This document shows positions 1 through 11,534 of a DNA stretch of 64,000 bases, piece after piece (the stretch's first letter is position 1; every line of letters begins with the position of its first letter). This DNA is from Sepioteuthis lessoniana (Eukaryota; Mollusca; Cephalopoda; Myopsida; Loliginidae). A program made the translations under genes and the position numbers. The stretch is from the NCBI GenBank assembly GCA_963585895.1, contig OY757916.1, forward strand, positions 19,339,027 to 19,403,026. The letters run 5' to 3'. Under the pieces are notes generated by a model. The model searched no databases. It worked only from the letters and a program-made list of their open reading frames with translations, and was not told the DNA's origin.

Positions 1-375
1 AAGGAAAAAATCCCCCGTTTGGTTTCCCTCCCATCCCCCCGTCTATAAAATTGGAGGCCGACTGTTTTCCAGGTCGAAAATAGCGGAAACAAGCTGGACC
101 TACCCTAGGTGGGGCGGGAATCCTACTCTACAGGGATAAAAGAAATAAAGGGTCGGGCTCGGCAAGGGTCGATAGAAGCGGGTATTATGATTTTTTACAT
201 ATGAATGTTCAAGATCTTCAAAAAAGCGGACTGGGATACAGGTTGGGGTACAAAAATAATGGGGGTGGGGAAGATCTTGAGTGCTAGCGACTAAATGACG
301 GGGACAATGACTCACAACATACTGCTAACTAGGTTACAAGGGGAAAAAAAATCCTACTTACCAAGGGTGGGGTCC

Positions 376-3300
376 CTAAGGACCCGTACCATAGACGCCA
401 TAGACCGGCAGAGGAGGGAAGGATGACTCAAACATTGCCCCCTTTCGTACGACCAGGCTCGCTGCAGTCACCTACCTTTTGCTGAATGTTATGCGATCCA
501 AGCGTTTTCTATCGCATCTGATTTTGACCCTCAGCTGATGCCGAAAATACAAAACCAGATCATGATGAGAAAAGTTTGCATCGTCATACAATCCCTTGTT
601 TCGCGTCGTCCAAATCACCATTCGGGCTACAGCTAGGATCGCGAGAAACACCACACGCTTCTCACCATGAAACGGAGGAAGAACGTTGTATACGACGTAA
701 CCAACGTCGAGCAGCACGAGCTGTTTGGGTTCGATTCGAGCCGTCCACTCCCCGACGTGATCCCAAAACGGGCGGACTCGCTCGCAGTAGTAGAAGGCGT
801 GCTCAGCCGTTTCTTCCAAGCCACTGCCGCAGCGAGGGCAATCAGGCATGTCTGCCAGGCCCGCTTTGAAGTTCAAGCCGCGAAGGGATAACGCATTCCG
901 AACAAGTCACCAGGTGAGCGAGAACTCGGAGTTGTTCAAGAAGCTCGAACCTGGCGCCCAATTCCAGTGAGAGCGGATCTCCTCCGCCGTCCAGCCGTGC
1001 CGCTCGCTGAGAGGATCAGAAGCGGAACTCACCACTAATTCCCGATACAGCTCCTTCCGAGGCCATGAAAGGTCACTGGACCCAAGAAGGTTACGAAAGG
1101 CCTTTCGGCACTCGCGGACAAACAGTGCTTCGCCCAAAGGCCTACGTCGACCTTCAGCTTTTGGGTCTGAGTTGAGGCGAGGAAAAGTCTGACACGCCTT
1201 TCGTCTCCACACTGAGTCCCCCGTCAAGACACGGCCCAGATATGCAAGTCTTTCAGCAAGCCAGTGGCTCTCTAGATCAGGCATACCCAGACACCCGTTG
1301 CGTGTACGTTGGATACAGACCTGCATACGGACCATCGGCTTTGCACCTCCCCAGACAAGTCTGGAGAGGGATCGTTGCAGCGCCAACCGATGTGCCTTAG
1401 GCAGAGGGAGTACAGCCAATCGGTAAAGGATCAAGGGGAAGACGTACGCGGCGCACGCCTCCGCCCTGCCCTTTAAGGACAACCTCATTGAAAGCCAGAT
1501 TCCCACCTGAGCCTTCACCTTAGCATGTACTTCCGACCAATTTCGCTCCAGTTGGAGGTCGGGCCCAAACCACACCCCAAGGATGCGGATGGGTCCGTCA
1601 TTCCAGCGGAAGGGCCCTGGAAGAGTATTGCTACCCATCCAAGCACCAAGCCGCAAACCTTCGCTTTTGTCAAAATTGACCTTGGCCCCTGCAATCTGCT
1701 CATACTCGACAACCGCCTCTTTCACAGCCTCTATATCCTGGAGGCGGGATACAATGACTGTGACGTCATCAGCGAACGCGGAAACCCTAGCCGCAAGGCG
1801 GCCAACGAATGGGATACCGCGCAGTGCCGGACTTGCCCCCTCATCCCTAAGCCTGTGCAGGAGGGGCTCCAACGCGAGGACATAGAGAAGAGGAGACAGG
1901 GGGCAGCTCTGCCGGACCGATTGCTCGATCGCGATCACCCCCGAACGCCTTCCGTTCACCTGCACCACTGCCTGAGGGTTGTGGTACATCATACTAATCC
2001 ATCTGCAGAACTCCGGTTTGAATCCGGCAGTCTCCAAAACAGACGCTAAGAACCGATGGTCAACCCTATCGAAGGCCTTGGACTGATCTAAACTGATCAG
2101 CGCGGATTCGGTGTCGTCTTTTATCCCCTCTAGGACCTCGCGAATCAAGTGCAGGTTGTCCTGGATCGATCTTCCCTTCACAGCAAAGGTCTGCTCGGAT
2201 CAGATCACTAATGACAAGCTGTAAACGATTCGCTAAGACCCGGGCCAAAATATTTAACTCTGTTTTAAGCAGAGTTATGGGCCTGTAATCATCTAAACCC
2301 TCCCAAACATGCCTGCCACCTTTCTTCAGCAATGTGATCACGCCCTTGGTAACGCTACCAGGGATGGCTCCCTGGGCGAACCAATGGTTGAACATATCCG
2401 TCAGAATAGGCACAAACATGTGCGACATCCTCAAGTACACTTCGTAGTGCAAACCATCTAGTCTGGGCGACTTGTTGAGGCCGACCTGCTTCAACGCATC
2501 ACGGACTTCGCATTCAGTAACCACACCCTCGCAGCTAGCCGCTTCAGCCGCCCCAGGGCGGGGGAAGTCGGCGAGATAGCTACGAAACTCCCGGAGCGGG
2601 AGATCAGTACAGCGGGCAAAGCGATCCCGAAAGTGCGCCCGAAAGGCGTCACGTATCTCACGACCCGATCGCAGCAGACGCCCGTCCGGGGTCTTCACAG
2701 ATGCGATGTACCGATCGGGGAACCTTCGCACTTCTTCTTCACGCGCAGTCGCGTTCGATTTCACCGCTTCGTTGAGAACTCTTTTTAGCCTAGATCTAAC
2801 TACTGATCCCTTGTAGCGCTCGCTACTCTCACGCTCAAGGTCCCTCCTAGCTAGCTCTACACCTAGGGAGTCCCCCCCAGCCACCGCCCGGGTAAGTCTA
2901 TCTTCTATAGATTTCGCCTCCGCGGTCCTATCTAGATTGAGATGTCAACCGTACTTGGTGGCGAAATCTCTAATCCTATGCTTAAGAGAAACCCACCACC
3001 TATTCCCGGTAACCGCCCCCACTAACGCCCGCTGAATTAGGGATTCCAGCCGGTCCCGGAAGTCCCGTATCTCCAGTAAGGAGGTATTGAACTTCCAGTA
3101 GCCGGCTAGACTAGGTCTATTAACTAACCGCAGACTGACTCTAATGAGTTTATGGTCAGTCCACGCTATCAAGTGGAACGTGGGACAACTAACAAAATCA
3201 ATGTCAGCTCTTCTCACTAACACTCTGTTCAAGTAGGAGCCTACTTTGGCAGAGGGCGAGCTATCCTGCCACGTCCACATCTCCCGCCCTGGGTGATCAA

Positions 3301-3480
3301 GACAAAACCTGTCGACGAGGCCGTGACGAGTCACGAAGCCGACAAGGCTGCTTTCACACCTTCCCAATCTGCTAGCTCCCCGCCCGACCTTATCTATCTT
3401 GGGATCAAGGATCGCATTCCAATCTCGGCCATCCCAAGACACTCCGCCGACATCCAGCGGGAACCGTATTTTTAGTGCTC
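376..3480 (-). pseudogene. Tx1-like LINE ORF2 (endonuclease/reverse transcriptase)
   Basis: The endonuclease begins mid-domain: DWNAILDPKIDKVGRG equals the GDxN-region motif, and AWTDHKLIRVSL equals the SDH motif. The N-terminal third, with the catalytic Asn and Glu, is missing because ORF1 sequence runs straight into it, which implies an internal deletion near 3.48 kb. RT motifs follow: GLDDYRPITLL, SLDQSKAFDRVDH, FADD. The C-terminal finger is CPRCGSGLEETAEHAFYYC. Defects are in-frame TGA codons near 2945 and 905, a frameshift near 2195 and a TAG near 474. Otherwise it is well preserved, so moderately young. Confidence 0.85.
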
Positions 3481-3533
3481 TATAAAAGGAGTGGTGAACT
3501 AAGATAGGGACCCTCCCTGAGCAAAAAGGCTAG

Positions 3534-4729
3534 CATCTTTTCAATGAAGAGTGCTCCAATTCCGCCAGCTTTACACCCGTGTCGGTCTGGCGGACCGTAT
3601 CCAAGAACTTCCATACGCCCTTGGTACGGTCACCAGCCGAACGGATGAAAGTGGTCACCATGGCTGCACTCTTAAAATTTAGTGGGTTATTTACTTTCTT
3701 TTTTCCAACTTTTTCCATTTGCAGTAGCGGCTTTAGCATCTTTTTTAATTGATGGTCCGTTACTGCTTCTGCACCAACGGTGCATAAATGTTTTGCCTTC
3801 TGTTGCTGTTCTAGTTCGGCACTGTTTGCCGCCTCTTTTTGATGTTGGGATGATGTGGTCTGGGGGTTTGTATGAATGGGAGTTTGTTCCGGAAAGAGTT
3901 CAGGGGAAGAGATCGGACTCAGGGATGGTAATGAAAGTGACCTGAGTAATTTTGGGGGAGATGGTCTTTCGAGAGATTGTGCTATCCTTATATGCACAAT
4001 TTGATGTCTGCGAAAGTTTTTCAACTGGGGATGAAATGGGGGTGTTTCTGTTGGTAGGGGAGGTTGTGGTGGTTTTGGTGGTGGTAATGGGGGTTGTAAA
4101 TATTGTGTGGGTTGTAGCGACTCAGGTGGAGCATTCTGAGGAATGCAATATTGAGGAGGGAACATTGGCGGAAGTGGTAGGGGAGATGGTGGTAAGGAGA
4201 GTGGCGGAAAAAGAGCTATAAGTGGTACTTGTTGAGGAAGAGGCTGCTTTTGGGGGTATGCATTTGAAGGCCCTTCTAATGGGTCTTCGGTGCCGGAAGG
4301 TCCTGCACACACTTTTTTGGCAGCCCCCTCCCCGCTGTCTCTTCTCCTTTTCAGGTTTGTAGATGTCTCCATCTTTTCATGGTCTTCTTTGTTTGTTTTT
4401 TTTTCCTTTTTTCTTTTTTGCCAATGTGGGTGATACTGGTGTTGTTGTTGTTGCTGTTGTCTTTGTTGTTGTTGGGGTCTGTGGCCCTTTCTTGGTTGTT
4501 GGCGTTGTTGCTTGTTCTGCTGTTGTTGCTGCTGCTGGTTCAGGCGTCTTGGTTTGGTTTTGAGGTGGGGATGCAATTAAACTTTTTTCCCCTTGTTTGG
4601 GGGAACCCCTCCTCTTCCGGGTCACCTCGTACCAGCCCTCTTTGTCATTTGTTTTGGGCTGGCCCTGACTCGGGTCCTGGGTCTCCGCTGTCTTACTGAT
4701 AGTGGTGGTGGCTGTTGAAGCTGTTGTTG

Positions 4730-4760
<31 letters not shown>

Positions 4761-5633
4761 TACTGCATTCTCTGTTTTCTCGGGGCAGAACTTCGAGATG
4801 TGGCCAATCTGTTTGCAGGACCAACACCTCGGTCTCCGCCCCTCCACCATCACTATCATCTGCCTGTCCCCGCTGATTAGAATCTCGGGGATGGCTTTGA
4901 AGCCATCCCTCGTCAGGCACAGCCGGAAGGCATAATCCCCGTAGGCTGTCCCGGCCGGGGATCTGAGGAGGTTATACTCCTCCACTTGGCCGTAGGAGCT
5001 TAAATAGGCGGCCAAAACCTCCCCAGTAATGGAGGCCGGGACGTTACAGATGGTGACGCGGAGCCTACGGGTGCCCCTATATTCCGGCTGTAGCCTGAAG
5101 TACTTGGTTGTAATGTTGTTGGCTGCCAACTTTGCAGGAAGGAGGACATCCCACGTCGCAAAACTCTTGCGACAGAAGTACTGGCATGGGATGCCCGCTT
5201 TCCTCAATAGCTCCTCGAATGTCTCCTTCTTTAGCCCCACTAACCTTTTGGTTTTGAGATCCGAAACGACCAGCGAGAGGATCCTGGGTGTTAATTTTTC
5301 CACTAATTCAGGGATGGGCAGAATTTCATTCCCTTTGAAGTACTTCGCGTACTTCTCCACCCTATCCCTTTCATAGTCGGCAGGTCCCCTCTGCTGGCCC
5401 TTCCAAGGTGTGGGGCTCTTTTGGGCCGGCTGTATTGGGCTGTCTTGTGTTGTATCCAGTATTGTTCTTGGAGAATCAGCGGGGACCGGCAACGAGGGCC
5501 AATTCGCTCCTATTAAACTCTCTTGTGAGGCTTCTTGCGAGTGTTCAGTTTTGTCATCATTTTTTTTGGAGGTAGAACCCTCCATGACTGCAGTAGGGCT
5601 TGCAGCCAGGAGCTGTAAAACTAAGGCCCCCAC
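3534..5633 (-). pseudogene. Tx1-like LINE ORF1 (zinc-knuckle RNA-binding protein)
   Basis: Reads from MGALVLQLLAASPTAVMEG. The N-terminal half has a folded-looking region (YERDRVEKYAKYFKG through RRLRVTICNVPASITG, resembling the nucleic-acid-binding domain of Tx1 ORF1) and one knuckle, CWSCKQIGHISKFC (C-x2-C-x4-H-x4-C). A long low-complexity Ala/Thr/Gln/Pro region follows. The reading frame changes inside its CAG/GTT-rich stretch near 4.4-4.6 kb, and the C-terminal part (KSAAMVTTFIRSAGDRTKG, ending SSLKRC) sits in another frame. Known ORF1 proteins act as RNA chaperones that coat their own transcript. This copy cannot make the full protein. Confidence 0.8.
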
Positions 5634-5639
5634 CTGTTG

Positions 5640-6010
5640 TAAGTGTGGAGGGGGGTTCTACTGTTCAACAAAAAAGTAAAAATTATAAAATTAGACACGC
5701 CGGAAAAAATACAAAAAGATTAGAACAAGTAGATACCCCTGAAAAATTAAAAACACTCAAGACAAAACACTTAAAAGAAGAAATCAAGTCCGACCACAAG
5801 AGAAACAAACGTCGGATAACGAAAACAAGTGACAAACCAAGTTAGACAAAAAACCGTTACAAGTAACAACTTCTCCGGTAAGCTTGCAAAGAAAAATAAA
5901 ATTAAAGTCCAACGAAAAAACAAGTCTTACCGAGATAATAACACTGTTTTAACTTTTAACAAATCAGGTAACAGTCTAATAATAATCAAAGTTAACGGAG
6001 TAAATGCATC
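5640..6010. other. A-rich spacer between Tx1-like ORF1 and the 5' module
   Basis: A/T-rich stretch with no recognised coding on either strand. It probably belongs to the 5' untranslated region of the minus-strand LINE, but no second Tx1 copy in the window allows a check. Confidence 0.35.
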
Positions 6011-6395
6011 ATAGGCTTCTTCCTACTACTCTCGCTTCTACCTTGATATATTTCTTCCAGTTGGCTCCTGAGTTCAAATGCTTCTTCTTCGTTTTGACTT
6101 TTATTTACTACTGAAATTTTAGGTAGCTTTGGAGGCGGTCTACTGGGGGGGGGATTCATTTCATTTTTTTTTTCTTTTTCCCTTTCTCTTGGGGGGCCTG
6201 TGGTAGCATTAGGTGTTTTAGGCTTTTTCTTTTTCTTCTAAACTACTGTTAGGGCTTTCTTTACGAATTTTTAAATTATATTATAGAAGAGATTCAAAAA
6301 CATTCTGCCTTGTTCGCTGACATTTGGAAAGACTAACATCAATTTGGCTTTATAGTAGAGTAAGCGTGTCTTTACATTTAAAACGCAAGCAAATA
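6010..6395 (-). repeat. LINE 5' module, single unit upstream of the Tx1-like LINE
   Basis: Same sequence as the units at 43461-44522 and 48536-48745, including the C-run or G-run, TTCTTCTAAACTACTG and CATTCTGCC. It lies on the 5' side of the LINE body, in the polarity also found beside both RTE-like copies. Read on the minus strand it keeps a protein-like frame with ELRSQLEEIYQGR near its end. Confidence 0.75.
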
Positions 6396-6612
6396 AAAAA
6401 ACTGAAGTTTAAAAAAAATGAGGAGATAACTCTTCACCCCTCTTCCTCCTCCCCGCCTCCCGTGTCTATTCTGATTTATTTTATCCATAAGATCAGAAGT
6501 AGTCCGGTTATATTTTTCTTCGTGTTTTTGGTTTACATCAGAAACACAAAACAGGATGGTAATAAATTTATAATCCTAAAGTAACCGGTCTTTGGGGTTT
6601 TTTTTAATTAAA

Positions 6613-6616
<4 letters not shown>

Positions 6617-6640
<24 letters not shown>
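6617..6640. repeat. (TA)n microsatellite
   Basis: Pure alternating TA, 12 units. Confidence 0.95.
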
Positions 6641-6643
<3 letters not shown>

Positions 6644-6909
6644 TTCCAAGAAAAAAACAATATTAGGTCACATTAGGATTATAAATTTATTTCCATTCTA
6701 TTAAGAGCATTGATATGAATCCAAAACTCAAAAAAAATTTAGCAAGACTTCTTTAGATCCAACATGAAACTAAATGAATACAACCAGATAATGGGGATGG
6801 TCACAGGAGGGAAGGGAAGGGTTCCTTACCAGGAATATTTAAATATTCGAATTTTGAATAATTTAATTGTCCTGGCGGAATTGTTCCCTACTCCGAATTT
6901 ACTGGATTG

Positions 6910-6966
<57 letters not shown>
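6910..6966. repeat. (TA)n microsatellite abutting mariner
   Basis: About 28 TA units, immediately left of the mariner terminal repeat. Mariner inserts at TA, so the tract may have been the target. Confidence 0.95.
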
Positions 6967-6967
<1 letters not shown>

Positions 6968-6977
6968 GATGATCATT

Positions 6978-7869
6978 AAATAAGTTTCCAGACTTTTTCC
7001 GTATGGGCACTTTTATTGATAGTACACACATGAAACTCTAGTCCCCTTTGAAGCAATCTCCTCCGGCTGCAATGCACTTTTTGGACCATTCTAATAACTT
7101 CTGGAAGGCCCCATGGAAGTCCTCTTGTGTCAGCGTGTCAATGACCTTCGTTACAGCCTCTTTCATCTCCTCAATTGTCTCATAACAACAGCCTCTGAGC
7201 TTAGGGAATGACCAAAAGTCACAGGGAGCAAGGTCTGGACTATAAGGAGGCTGGGGAACTGTCTTGATACCCATCTTCGTCAAATAGTCTGTGACAAGGA
7301 TGAAGTTGTGGACTGGTGCATTGTCCTGCTGGAAATGCCACTGACCCGATTTGAAGAGTGTTGGCCTCTTCCAACGGAATCTCTTCCTAAACTCCCTTAA
7401 AACCTCAACATAGTAACCCTAACCCTAATCCTTTGACCAATCAACTCTGGTGTATTGACTTCCTTACTCCTCCCAAACCTCTCATCATCCCTCACAGACT
7501 CCCTGCCTTCTTTAAATCTCTTATGCCACTCAAAAAGTGATGCTCGATTCATGCAAGATGGTCGAAAAGCAGTCTGAAGCATTCCATACGTTACTGTGGC
7601 ATCATTTTTGCCAAGTTTAAAACAGAATTTTATTGCATATCGTTCTTCTAAAGTGTCCTGACGTCCAGATTGCATTTTTGAAATTCACCAGCAGTGACAA
7701 TCAGGTTTTAGTAGGGTGTATTCCAATTGCTGCTGTAGCTGTTCATTTGAATGTGAAATCATAAAAATTGGTCTGTCATCTCATAAGATGTATAGCAATA
7801 ACATAGTAAATTTTCAAGAGTCTAGGACAATTTTAAATGCCTGTACAAAAAAAGTCTGAAAACTTATTG
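6978..7869 (-). mobile_element. mariner transposon (DD34D), internally deleted
   Basis: Terminal inverted repeats of about 32 bp: AATAAGTTTCCAGACTTTTT at the left, and its near-complement ending in AACTTATT at the right. About 890 bp remain; full mariners are about 1.3 kb. Coding is on the minus strand: the N-terminal helix-turn-helix part at 7675-7397 and the C-terminal catalytic part at 7395-7038. Confidence 0.9.
7038..7675 (-). pseudogene. mariner transposase remnant
   Basis: N-terminal part LEERYAIKFCFKLGKN and RASLFEWHKRFKEGRESV is the HTH DNA-binding region. The catalytic part keeps QDNAPVHN (second Asp) and PPYSPDLAPCDFWSF (third Asp), 34 residues apart, so DD34D. The region carrying the first catalytic Asp is gone: after RSKEVNTPELIGQR the sequence jumps in another frame to a point shortly before QDNAPVH. 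The copy is inactive. Confidence 0.9.
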
Positions 7870-7876
7870 TATGCAA

Positions 7877-7885
7877 CACACACAA

Positions 7886-7952
<67 letters not shown>
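7877..7952. repeat. (CA)n(TA)n compound microsatellite
   Basis: About 15 CA units with minor breaks, then about 22 TA units. Confidence 0.95.
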
Positions 7953-7953
<1 letters not shown>

Positions 7954-8175
7954 GTACATAGAACCAACGGCGCATGGGGATGGACAGTTTTGTCTTTTTT
8001 TTAAATGATAGATTTTATTTAAAGGATATTGTATTCCAAAGTCTTATGATCACATAGTCGAGAAAGTGACAGTCATCAAGCGACATCGACTCTTTATCTA
8101 CGCTCTCATCTTAGACATATATGCTCTTTCACTGATATAAAACACTGCTTATTTGTGAATATTACAGGCTACAAC

Positions 8176-8176
<1 letters not shown>

Positions 8177-8240
<64 letters not shown>
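8177..8240. repeat. (GATA)n microsatellite
   Basis: About 16 tandem GATA units, uninterrupted. Confidence 0.97.
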
Positions 8241-8410
8241 TAAAATCAAATTTGAGAAGCAGAAACTAATGTCATGCTATGAGCAGTTTCCTGCTTGAGC
8301 GATTATCAAGAGATGAAAGAAATACAAGTAGAAATGTATATGTAAACACTAATTCTGTTACGTCCCCACTCTCCATAAGTAAAGATAAACATATTAAAGT
8401 TTTGGATCTA

Positions 8411-8412
<2 letters not shown>

Positions 8413-8446
<34 letters not shown>
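8413..8446. repeat. (TA)n microsatellite
   Basis: About 17 TA units just before the head of a composite repeat D copy. Confidence 0.95.
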
Positions 8447-8447
<1 letters not shown>

Positions 8448-8448
<1 letters not shown>

Positions 8449-8596
8449 CTTTGGTTTTATGGTATATCAACTATTGTAGGTTGTTTAATGCTAAATCTTC
8501 TTTATACATAAATATTAAATATATAATTTGTAAACACATTTTGTTGATGACATTTTTAAGTGAGCCTGAGCTCATTGTTTTGTACACTGTTAAATA
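8448..8596 (+). repeat. composite repeat D, hairpin end leading into the 142-bp satellite
   Basis: Carries the typical D end: TTTATGGTATATCAAC, then TGTAGGTTGTTTAATGCTA, and the stretch seen again at 52765-52935 (GAGCCTGAGCTCAT here, AAGCCTGAGCTCAT there). It then passes directly into the satellite. Confidence 0.8.
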
Positions 8597-10214
8597 GTTT
8601 CAAGTATTGCTATATAACGGTCAGAATTTAACATCAGTCATTTGTTTGTACATATAGTTTGGAGGTATTTTCATTTTTAAATGAGTTTGAAATAATTTGT
8701 TCGCACACCAGTATTGTTATTGTTTCTACTGATAAATGGTTTCAAGTATTGCTATATAACGGTCAGAATTTAACATCAGTCATTTGTTTGCACATATAGT
8801 TTGGAGGTATTTTCATTTTTTAATGAGTTTGAAATAATTTGTTCGCACACCAGTATTGTTATTGTTTCTACTGATAAATGATTTCAAGTATTGCTATATA
8901 ACGGTCAGAATTTAACGTCAGTCATTTGTTTGCACATATAGTTTGGAGGTATTTTCATTTTTAAATGAGTTTGAAGTAATTTGTTCGCACACCAGTATTG
9001 TTATTGTTTCTACTGATAAATGGTTTCAAGTATTGCTATATAACGGTCAGTATTTAACATCAGTCATTTGTTTGCACATATAGTTTGGAGGTATTTTCAT
9101 TTTTTAATGAGTTTGAAATAATTTGTTCGCACACCAGTATTGTTATTGTTTCTACTGATAAATGGTTTCAAGTATTGCTATATAACGGTCAGAATTTAAC
9201 ATCAGTCATTTGTTTGCACATATAGTTTGGAGGTATTTTCATTTTTAAATGAGTTTGAAATAATTTGTTCGCACACCAGTATTGTTATTGTTTCTACTGA
9301 TAAATGGTTTCAAGTATTGCTATATAACGGTCAGAATTTAACATCAGTCATTTGTTTGCACATATAGTTTGGAGGTATTTTCATTTTTAAATGAGTTTGA
9401 AATAATTTGTTCGCACACCAGTATTGTTATTGTTTCTACTGATAAATGGTTTCAAGTATTGCTATATAACGGTCAGAATTTAACATCAGTCATTTGTTTG
9501 CACATATAGTTTGGAGGTATTTTCATTTTTAAATGAGTTTGAAGTAATTTGTTCGCACAACAGTATTGTTATTGTTTCTACTGATAAATGGTTTCAAGTA
9601 TTGCTATATAACGGTCAGTATTTAACATCAGTCATTTGTTTGCACATATAGTTTGGAGGTATTTTCATTTTTTAATGAGTTTGAAATAATTTGTTCGCAC
9701 ACCAGTATTGTTATTGTTTCTACTGATAAATGGTTTCAAGTATTGCTATATAACGGTCAGAATTTAACATCAGTCATTTGTTTGCACATATAGTTTGGAG
9801 GTATTTTCATTTTTTAATGAGTTTGAAATAATTTGTTCGCACACCAGTATTGTTATTGTTTCTACTGATAAATGGTTTCAAGTATTGCTATATAACGGTC
9901 AGAATTTAACATCAGTCATTTGTTTGCACATATAGTTTGGAGGTATTTTCATTTTTAAATGAGTTTGAAGTAATTTGTTCGTACACCAGTATTGTTATTG
10001 TTTCTACTGATAAATGGTTTCAAGTATTGCTATGTAACGGTCAGAATTTAACATCAGTCATTTGTTTGCACATATAGTTTGGAGGTATTTTCATTTTTTA
10101 ATGAGTTTGAAATAATTTGTTCGCACACCAGTATTGTTATTGTTTCTACTGATAAATAGTTTCAAATATTGCTATGTAACGGTCAGAATTTAACATCAGT
10201 CATTTGTTTGCACA
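8597..10214. repeat. 142-bp satellite array, 11.4 copies
   Basis: Unit starts (GTTTCAAGTATTGC) fall at 8597, 8739, 8881, 9023, 9165, 9307, 9449, 9591, 9733, 9875, 10017 and 10159, an exact 142-bp step with no indels. Units differ by only a few substitutions. Single-copy relatives of the unit occur in other D repeats, for example near 12984, 24076 and 53040. Confidence 0.97.
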
Positions 10215-10815
10215 TTTAGTTTAGATTAGTAAAGCAGTTCACATACCTCGACAGCAACATCTCATCTACAGAAAGCGATGTCAATATACGCTTAGTGAAG
10301 GCATGGAGTATTATTGCCAAGTTATTGATCATAAGGAAATCTGATCTCTCTGATGAAATAAAACGAGATTTCTTCCGAGCTGTAGATAAGTTAGTACTAT
10401 TGTATGAATGTACCTCATGGGCGCTAACGACATGCATGGAGAAAAAGTTTGATGAGAACTAAGCAAGAATTCTATGTGCTGTTTCGATCACATCCTGGAG
10501 GCAGCTCCCCACAAAACTGCAGCTGTACAGTGATTTACTTCTCATTTCACAAACCCTCCAATAAGATGAACAATACGTGAGGGACACTCCTGGAAAAGTA
10601 AGGACGAACTCATAAGCGATGTTCTCATATGAACTCCAACACATGGACACACCAGTTTTGACACGCCAACAAGGTTTTACATTCATCAGCTCTGTGCACA
10701 CACTGGATGCAGTCAAGCGGACCTGCCAAGAATGATTGATTGGGATGGATGGCAAGAGTCAGGGAATTCCGTGCTATTAGTATGACTTGAAGATGATGAT
10801 GATGATGATGATTAC
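10215..10815 (+). mobile_element. RTE-like LINE 3' fragment, old
   Basis: Plus-strand remains of the RT C-terminal region. It corresponds to the segment of the 51.6-52.2 kb copy from VDKFTYLGS to the end, and finishes in a (GAT)n tail at 10793-10810. It is 5'-truncated, with many frame breaks and about one third of positions changed. It abuts the satellite. Confidence 0.85.
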
Positions 10816-10977
10816 TGTTTAAAATGATTGACCTTTATTGATATTGCAACAAAATATTGGTGTATAGTTAGTCGAGTCCCCACACTCCAAGAACCAATAT
10901 CAACATTTGTATATCTGTGATATACTAACACTGAACACGACCGAAGGAAAGGCATGATAAACGCATTTGTACCTACA

Positions 10978-11063
10978 AGAATATTTAACCTTTTATATTG
11001 TAAGGTTTGGTTGCGTTTTATGGCATATCAAACCTTGTGTGTTATTCGATGCCAAATCCTGTT

Positions 11064-11070
<7 letters not shown>
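10978..11070 (+). repeat. composite repeat D hairpin end, isolated
   Basis: TTTATGGCATATCAAACC and the following complementary arm match D ends elsewhere. The copy stops at a CA/TA tract. Confidence 0.65.

Positions 11071-11117
<47 letters not shown>
11071..11117. repeat. (CA)n(TA)n microsatellite
   Basis: About 13 CA units, then about 10 TA units. Confidence 0.95.
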
Positions 11118-11310
11118 CATAGGGGTGTATCAATATACATGGGACCCATGTGACTGCTAAAACCTCTACAAATAATAATGTTGTGTTCTTCTTGTTTCAG
11201 ATTTTAAAATAGTATACTATAACAATTATTTATCCTCGATCACAATGCCTTTGACAAGAAAGGAAAACTATTTTGTGCTACAACTTATTTGGAGACAAAA
11301 TCATTCAAAA

Positions 11311-11534
11311 CTGTCTCAAAAAAGATGCAACCAATTAATATGAAAATGATTTATTACTGAGAAAAGAAACTCAAAAAATATATTGTATGCTCTGGAAGCT
11401 GATATAACAATTTAAAAAAAAAACATTGATTTGATGTTTCTTGCTCAAAGGATGCATTTTTTTGACAGGACGTGTTCCAAATGACTTGTCTCAGTAATAA
11501 ATCATTAATAGGTGGCATCTATTTTGAGACACCC
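11311..11534. mobile_element. MITE-like element with long inverted ends
   Basis: Left end GTCTCAAAAAAGATGC to TTATTACTGAG (11313-11361) is the imperfect reverse complement of 11490-11534 (CTCAGTAATAAATC to TTTTGAGACACCC). Length is about 225 bp and it is non-coding. This is probably a deletion derivative of a Tc1/mariner element. Confidence 0.7.

Larger units (their letters stand above)
1..5640 (-). mobile_element. Tx1-like (L1 superfamily) LINE, decayed, 3' side reaching the window edge
   Basis: Two-ORF non-LTR retrotransposon on the minus strand. ORF1 (about 5633-3534) has a zinc knuckle; ORF2 (about 3480-376) has the C-terminal part of an APE endonuclease, a reverse transcriptase and a C-terminal CCHC-type finger. 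The RT wording (SLDQSKAFDRVDH, CPLSPLLYVLALEPLLHRL, FADD, LESHWLAERLAYLGR) matches Tx1 elements of fish and invertebrates. It is more GC-rich than its surroundings. The 3' untranslated part occupies about 375-1 and may run past the window. Confidence 0.88.

Noticed and set aside
3682-4699. Plus-strand frames rich in Val and Leu opposite the Tx1-like ORF1
   Set aside because: Mirror images of Gln/Thr/Pro-rich coding on the minus strand.
8597-10214. Possible CRISPR-like array
   Set aside because: Units are 142 bp of continuous repeat without variable spacers, in an animal genome; this is a satellite.
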